This document shows positions 5,745-6,889 of a DNA stretch of 6,889 nucleotides, one piece after another. The position numbers and the translations under genes were made by a program. The notes under the pieces are model-generated. The model made no database searches. It saw only the letters and a list, made by a program, of their open reading frames with translations, and had not been told where the DNA came from. Numbering within the stretch: the stretch's first letter is position 1; each line of letters opens with the position of its first letter. The stretch spans positions 1 through 6,889 of the forward strand of contig CADCWK010000125.1 in assembly GCA_902806375.1 (NCBI GenBank), in the 5' to 3' direction. Source of the stretch: an uncultured Thermomicrobiales bacterium. GTDB lineage: Bacteria > Chloroflexota > Chloroflexia > Thermomicrobiales > UBA6265.

Positions 5745-6889
5745 GTGGCAACGCGCGGAACGACGGATGACCATCGGTTCGTTCAGGTCCATTCGGCCGG
5801 AGACCTGCTGGAGCAGTTCTTCGTCTCCGCCATCGTCGCGGTGCTCGGGATCCGGATCTATCTGGCCGCGACCGGCTACCCGCAGATCGGCGGCGGTGAC
5901 CTCCACATCGCGCACATGCTCTGGGGCGGCCTGCTGATGCTCGTCGCGCTGGTCCTCGCGCTGACGTTCCTGGGCCGCCGCGTCCGCTCGGCGGTCGCCG
6001 TCATCGGCGGGCTCGGCTTCGGGACCTTCATCGACGAACTGGGCAAGTTCATCACCGCCGACAACGACTACTTCTACCAGCCGGTCTGGGTCATCCTCTA
6101 TCTCCTCTTCGTCGGCCTGTTCTTCGCCTTCACGGCGCTGAGCCGCCGCCGCCACCCGACCGGGGCACCCGCCCTCGCGACGGCCCTGGACCTGGCCCAG
6201 GACGGCGTCCTCCACGGGCTCCGCCAACAGGACCGGCGCGCGATCCTGAGACTCCTGGAGGACAGCGGCCCTGACTTGCCGCTCGCACAGGCCCTGCGCC
6301 GCACCGTGCCGGAGATGCGCTCCACCGACGAGTGCAGCCCGGGTATCGTGGACCGGGTCCAGGCGCGACTCAGCCGGTGGTATGAGGTACTGGTAGGCAA
6401 CCGGGGCTTCCGCGGCCTCCTCCTCCTGGTCTGGATCGGGATCACCGTCGCGGCCCTGATCGAGCTCACCGACGAGATCGTGCGTGACCCTCGTTTCACG
6501 GCGACGTCTCCGTCGCTCAGCGTCATGGACGGCCTGCAGGGCGCGGCCGTGCTGATCTCCACGGCCCTCGCCGCCATCGGGCTGATCTCGCTGGCCCACT
6601 CCCGGCTGGTCGCGTTCGGCTGGTTCCGGTGGGCCATCCTCGTCTCCCTGGTGCTCGGCCAGCCGTTCGCCTTCTACGAGAACGAGATCTTCGCCACCGG
6701 CGGGCTCCTGATCGACCTCGTCTGCCTGGCGGTGTTCGACTACGCGCTCAGCCTGGAGAGGGCCCGGCGGCAGACGACCGGGCAGGTAGGCCGGGACGAG
6801 CGGCCCGGCTTCTTCACCCTGGCCGGCGGGAGCCTGCTCCGGCGCCGGAGCGGTCGGCGACACGGAGGGAAACCTGGGGCGCCGGTCCG
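5745..6889 (+). CDS. Polytopic membrane protein of unrecognised family (partial, runs off right edge)
   Basis: An integral membrane protein, open for 381 codons to the window end with no stop seen. I do not recognise a named function. After a hydrophilic N-terminus, hydrophobic segments lie at about residues 24-42, 57-77, 82-95 and 113-131. A cytoplasm-like hydrophilic domain follows (about 133-220), then segments at about 222-243, 263-285, 292-309 and 318-334, and a basic Gly/Arg-rich tail. The most striking motif is GTFIDELGKFIT followed by DNDYFYQPVWVILY (about 93-119), charged residues at a helix end that look conserved. A second acidic motif, FYENEIF, lies at 310-316. The two halves each have about four helices around a soluble linker, which hints at a duplicated plan, but sequence similarity between halves is not evident. 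GTG 5745 is taken as start, with AGGGA about 10 bases ahead. An in-frame ATG at 5625 would place the 5695-5722 hairpin inside an Arg/Pro-rich extension and is less likely. Confidence 0.8.
   Translation, partial: MATRGTTDDHRFVQVHSAGDLLEQFFVSAIVAVLGIRIYLAATGYPQIGGGDLHIAHMLWGGLLMLVALVLALTFLGRRVRSAVAVIGGLGFGTFIDELGKFITADNDYFYQPVWVILYLLFVGLFFAFTALSRRRHPTGAPALATALDLAQDGVLHGLRQQDRRAILRLLEDSGPDLPLAQALRRTVPEMRSTDECSPGIVDRVQARLSRWYEVLVGNRGFRGLLLLVWIGITVAALIELTDEIVRDPRFTATSPSLSVMDGLQGAAVLISTALAAIGLISLAHSRLVAFGWFRWAILVSLVLGQPFAFYENEIFATGGLLIDLVCLAVFDYALSLERARRQTTGQVGRDERPGFFTLAGGSLLRRRSGRRHGGKPGAPV

Noticed and set aside
5538..6863. Minus-strand open frame of 441 codons
   Set aside because: It is hydrophilic, Glu/Asp/Arg/Gln-rich low-complexity sequence lying opposite a frame with clear membrane helices and motifs. 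It is a GC-driven shadow.

Overview
The window is high-GC DNA with bacterial-style gene packing. It looks like chromosome from a Chloroflexota bacterium, possibly Thermomicrobia/Sphaerobacter-like. That placement is inference. It rests on the GC-rich coding, the ECF sigma/zinc-finger anti-sigma pair with a very long Thr/Pro/Ala tail, and a mix of small conserved families (YihY, DUF2007-like, split-barrel flavoprotein, archease-like). No marker gene in the window settles it. I see no rRNA, tRNA, CRISPR array, insertion sequence or phage gene.

Layout, left to right. Positions 1-1966 hold a minus-strand two-gene operon: an ECF sigma factor (1316-1966) and, overlapping its stop codon, a membrane-anchored anti-sigma factor (from 1319) whose low-complexity extracellular tail runs off the left edge. 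A 183-bp gap separates them from a minus-strand YihY/BrkB-type polytopic membrane protein (2150-3346). A 285-bp divergent intergenic region (3347-3631) follows. Next is a plus-strand pair: a divergent archease-like protein (3632-4093) and, 2 bp later, a small protein resembling DUF2283 (4096-4491). These converge, with only 7 bp between stop codons, on a minus-strand DUF2007-like small protein (4499-4819). A 240-bp divergent region (4820-5059) carries an imperfect 17-bp direct repeat. On the plus strand follow a pyridoxamine 5'-phosphate oxidase-like split-barrel protein (5060-5608), a 136-bp gap with a strong GC hairpin, and a polytopic membrane protein of unrecognised family (5745 to beyond the right edge).

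Function. The only clear functional unit is sigma plus anti-sigma. The zinc-finger domain should hold the sigma factor at the membrane, with the long exported tail as a possible sensor or wall-spanning stalk. The archease-like/DUF2283-like pair is probably co-transcribed, but no RtcB ligase or other partner is present. The remaining genes look like housekeeping or accessory singletons. I do not see a convincing new multi-gene system. The most unusual items are the length of the anti-sigma tail, the divergent archease-like gene and its partner, and the membrane protein with its GTFIDELGKFIT motif. Many long open frames opposite these genes are GC-driven shadows and were discarded.
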